The position numbers and the translations under genes are program-made. The notes beneath the pieces are model-generated. The model saw only the letters and a program-made list of their open reading frames with translations, made no database searches and was not told the DNA's origin. From Gemmatimonadota bacterium (GTDB lineage: Bacteria; Gemmatimonadota; Gemmatimonadetes; Gemmatimonadales; Gemmatimonadaceae), in assembly GCA_003222065.1 (NCBI GenBank), contig QHUV01000151.1, positions 1 to 7,696 of the forward strand: 7,696 bases of DNA, in the 5' to 3' direction. Positions 6,287-7,696 of this stretch are shown one piece after another; within the stretch, counting starts at the first letter, position 1; each line of letters begins with the position of its first letter.

Positions 6287-6873
6287 CAACTGCGACGGGT
6301 GCACCATTTCCGGCGCGCGAGCAGATCATTTTCATCACCTTCTGCGTCATCTTCGTCACGCTGGTCTTGCAGGGTCCCACGCTCGCGCCGTTGGCCCGCT
6401 GGCTCGGCATTCGTAGCGACGGACGCGCGGAAGATGAAGAAGCGCATGCCCGGCTCACGGCGGCCGAAGCTGGTCTCAAGGCGCTCGGGTCAGCGGAGGT
6501 CACCGATTCCCAGTATCCGGAGATCGCGCGCTATCTCCGACAACGGCATCGGCAACGCGCGCGGCGCTGGGCGGCACAGGAGGCGCGCCGGCTCGACCAT
6601 CGGCCTGACGAGGCCGCGCATGAGCATTTCGTGGCTGCGCCGTCTCACGACGCCGGCGCCCTCGACGATCGACGATCGGCCGAGTATCGCCGGATGCGTG
6701 CAACGATGATCCGCGCTGAGCGTCAAGCGTTGCTCGACCTGCGCGACGGAGACGTCATCGGAGACGACGTGATGCGGCGCATCCAGCGCGACTTGGACTT
6801 GGAGCTGATTCTCCTCGAGAGTCGCGAGCCGGTCGTTGAAAGCGACGCGATGAGCGTTGATGGTCAGGAGTGA
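6277..6873 (+). pseudogene. 3' remnant of the antiporter: last helix and cytoplasmic tail
   Basis: Read in frame B, this piece gives LPLTTATGAPFPAR, the last membrane helix IIFITFCVIFVTLVLQG, and PTLAPLARWLGI. A hydrophilic, charge-rich tail follows, including LTAAEAGLKAL, YLRQRHRQRARRW and YRRMRATMIRAERQALLDLRDGDVI, ending near LDLELILLES. These are the normal C-terminal features of bacterial CPA1 antiporters and sit in the expected order. No start codon with a ribosome binding site lies near the beginning of the piece; the open frame continues upstream to 6175, but its residues there are only the shifted reading of frame A. Separate translation is therefore doubtful. The tail still looks well conserved, suggesting a recent break or an assembly gap. 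Confidence 0.75.
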
Positions 6874-7466
6874 CCCATCATGTTCTCCATCTTCGCCTTC
6901 ACCGCCGGCCATTCATCATCGGTGATGCTGAAGTAGACGGAATCCCGCGACGAGCCGTCGCTGTTGATCATGTGCTTGCGCAGCGTGCCTTCCTCGACGG
7001 CGCCGAGACGCAGGATCGCCGCGCGCGAGCGCTCGTTGCGCGAGCTCGTCTTGAGCTCGACGCGGAGATATTTCCATTGCTCGAAGGCGAGGCGTAGCAT
7101 GAGATACTTCGCCTCAGTATTGACGTGTGTTCGCTGGAAATCACGCGCGATCCATGTCCAACCGATCTCCGCGCGTTTGTGCTCCGGCGCGATGTTCGCG
7201 AACCGACTGCTGCCGACGACGCGCTTCGACGCGCGATCGATCGTCGCGAAGGGCACCGCCGTGCCCTCACGCTGCCATTGCAGCGCCGTCTCGACGTAGA
7301 GGAACATGTCGTCGCGGTTCCGCACGCGCGACGTGGTGTATCTCCAGATCTCGGGGTCGAGCCCGATCTCGCACAGCGCGTCGACGTGCGCGAGGCTGAG
7401 CGGCTCGAGGATGACGCGTGAGCCGGTCAGGGTCCTTGAATCCATCGTCATACTCGGATCGGTCAC
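6864..7466 (-). CDS. GNAT acetyltransferase, RimJ/RimL-like (Acetyltransf_3)
   Basis: This GNAT-fold N-acetyltransferase transfers the acetyl group of acetyl-CoA to an amine; relatives act on ribosomal protein N-termini, small amines or antibiotics. Family blocks appear in order: LTGSRVILEPLSLAHVDAL (13-31), FATIDRASKRVVGSSRF (73-89), AEIGWTWIARDFQRTHVNTEAKYLMLRLAFE (99-129), and RVELKTSSRNERSRAAILRLGAVEEGTLRKHM (135-166), with RDSVYFSI near the end. The CoA pyrophosphate loop reads QRTHVN (111-116); I would expect a glycine at His114. The start is uncertain: the longest form uses GTG 7466, but ATG 7451 or ATG 7445 fit family length better, and none has a clear ribosome binding site. It follows the small membrane protein gene by 13 bp and converges on the antiporter, sharing 10 bp at the stops. 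The substrate is unknown. Confidence 0.88.
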   Translation of the reverse strand: MTDPSMTMDSRTLTGSRVILEPLSLAHVDALCEIGLDPEIWRYTTSRVRNRDDMFLYVETALQWQREGTAVPFATIDRASKRVVGSSRFANIAPEHKRAEIGWTWIARDFQRTHVNTEAKYLMLRLAFEQWKYLRVELKTSSRNERSRAAILRLGAVEEGTLRKHMINSDGSSRDSVYFSITDDEWPAVKAKMENMMGHS

Positions 7467-7479
7467 TGAAAATAGAATG

Positions 7480-7683
7480 TCATCCCGGAGCAGCGCCGCC
7501 TTTCGCCCGCCGCACGCCGCGCAGATTCATCACGCCACGTAATAAAAACACGGCGGCGAAGGCCACGTCGAGCCAGAGCGACGTTGTAACTGGCCGGCCA
7601 TGCGACCAGAGAGGATGCAGGGCGACAAACAACCCGAGCGCGATCATGATCCAGCCCAGCACGAGGCGAAGTCGAGTCATCAT
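7480..7683 (-). CDS. Small two-helix membrane protein, hypothetical
   Basis: This 67-residue protein has two hydrophobic segments, LVLGWIMIALGLFVALHPLW (about 7-26) and SLWLDVAFAAVFLLRGVM (35-52), joined by a short HGRPVTTS loop and followed by a basic tail (NLRGVRRAKGG). The positive-inside rule would put both ends in the cytoplasm. I do not recognise a named family. It starts at the first of two adjacent ATGs (7683), with GGAG 6 nt upstream at the edge of the window. The acetyltransferase gene begins 13 bp after its stop codon, so the two are probably co-transcribed. Anything farther upstream lies outside the window. Confidence 0.65.
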   Translation of the reverse strand: MMTRLRLVLGWIMIALGLFVALHPLWSHGRPVTTSLWLDVAFAAVFLLRGVMNLRGVRRAKGGAAPG

Positions 7684-7696
7684 CGGCCGCTCCGTC

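Larger units (their letters stand above)
5372..6873 (+). pseudogene. CPA1 Na+/H+ antiporter gene, broken by internal deletion and frameshift
   Basis: Both ends of a bacterial CPA1 monovalent cation:proton antiporter are here, in different frames. Frame A runs from ATG 5372 to TGA 6286. Frame B resumes family similarity at about 6277 (LPLTTATGAPFP) and ends at TGA 6873. The family normally has a further stretch between these points, with an R..W membrane helix, a proline-rich loop and the GW(A/T)GMRG..SLA helix; none of it is present in any frame. By comparison with the family I estimate 65-80 codons missing. A simple programmed frameshift cannot explain the gap, because the sequence itself is gone. 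Either the gene is dead or the assembly lost a segment. It lies divergent from the zinc-finger/DUF5996 pair. Confidence 0.8.

Noticed and set aside
6274..6290. Programmed ribosomal frameshift joining the antiporter halves
   Set aside because: No slippery heptamer is apparent, and a frameshift could not restore the conserved helices that are absent from the DNA.

Overview
The window is GC-rich bacterial DNA with five intact genes on the minus strand, one on the plus strand, and a plus-strand ion transporter gene that appears broken. No tRNA, rRNA, CRISPR array, insertion sequence or phage gene was seen. The style suggests a soil-type Gemmatimonadota or a similar high-GC lineage. The grounds are a protein built from bacterial Ig-like repeats (Big_2-like, then four copies ending in a WTLG motif), a DUF4440/SnoaL-like secreted protein, and the dispersed palindrome whose core reads CCTGAGCGAAGCGAAGGATC. 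This assignment is inference, not proof.

Left part (1-2838), minus strand: a 690-residue membrane-anchored Ig-repeat protein is followed 57 bp downstream by a small atypical SDR/NAD(P)-binding protein. Both read towards the left edge and could be co-transcribed.

Middle (2839-4054): a 437-bp non-coding stretch holds a GC-rich hairpin, a degenerate duplication of about 53 bp, a 74-bp palindromic repeat and three copies of a 7-bp tandem repeat. A plus-strand gene for a secreted SnoaL/DUF4440-like protein follows. Beyond it, between two convergent genes, lies a 185-bp imperfect palindrome that no gene explains.

Right part (4055-7696): a minus-strand gene pair encodes a stand-alone UBP-type zinc finger and a DUF5996 protein 16 bp downstream. 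It diverges across a 71-bp spacer from a CPA1-type Na+/H+ antiporter. The antiporter gene has lost an internal segment of roughly 65-80 codons and the two halves are in different frames, so it should be non-functional, unless the gap is an assembly error. Its 3' end overlaps by 10 bp a convergent minus-strand gene for a RimJ/RimL-type acetyltransferase, which is preceded by a two-helix membrane protein gene.

Two signals cut across gene boundaries. The octamer GCCTAACG occurs seven times, six on the plus strand whatever the gene direction, and its CCTAAC core never occurs on the plus strand outside it. The zinc finger / DUF5996 / antiporter group also looks like a functional neighbourhood caught with one member damaged.
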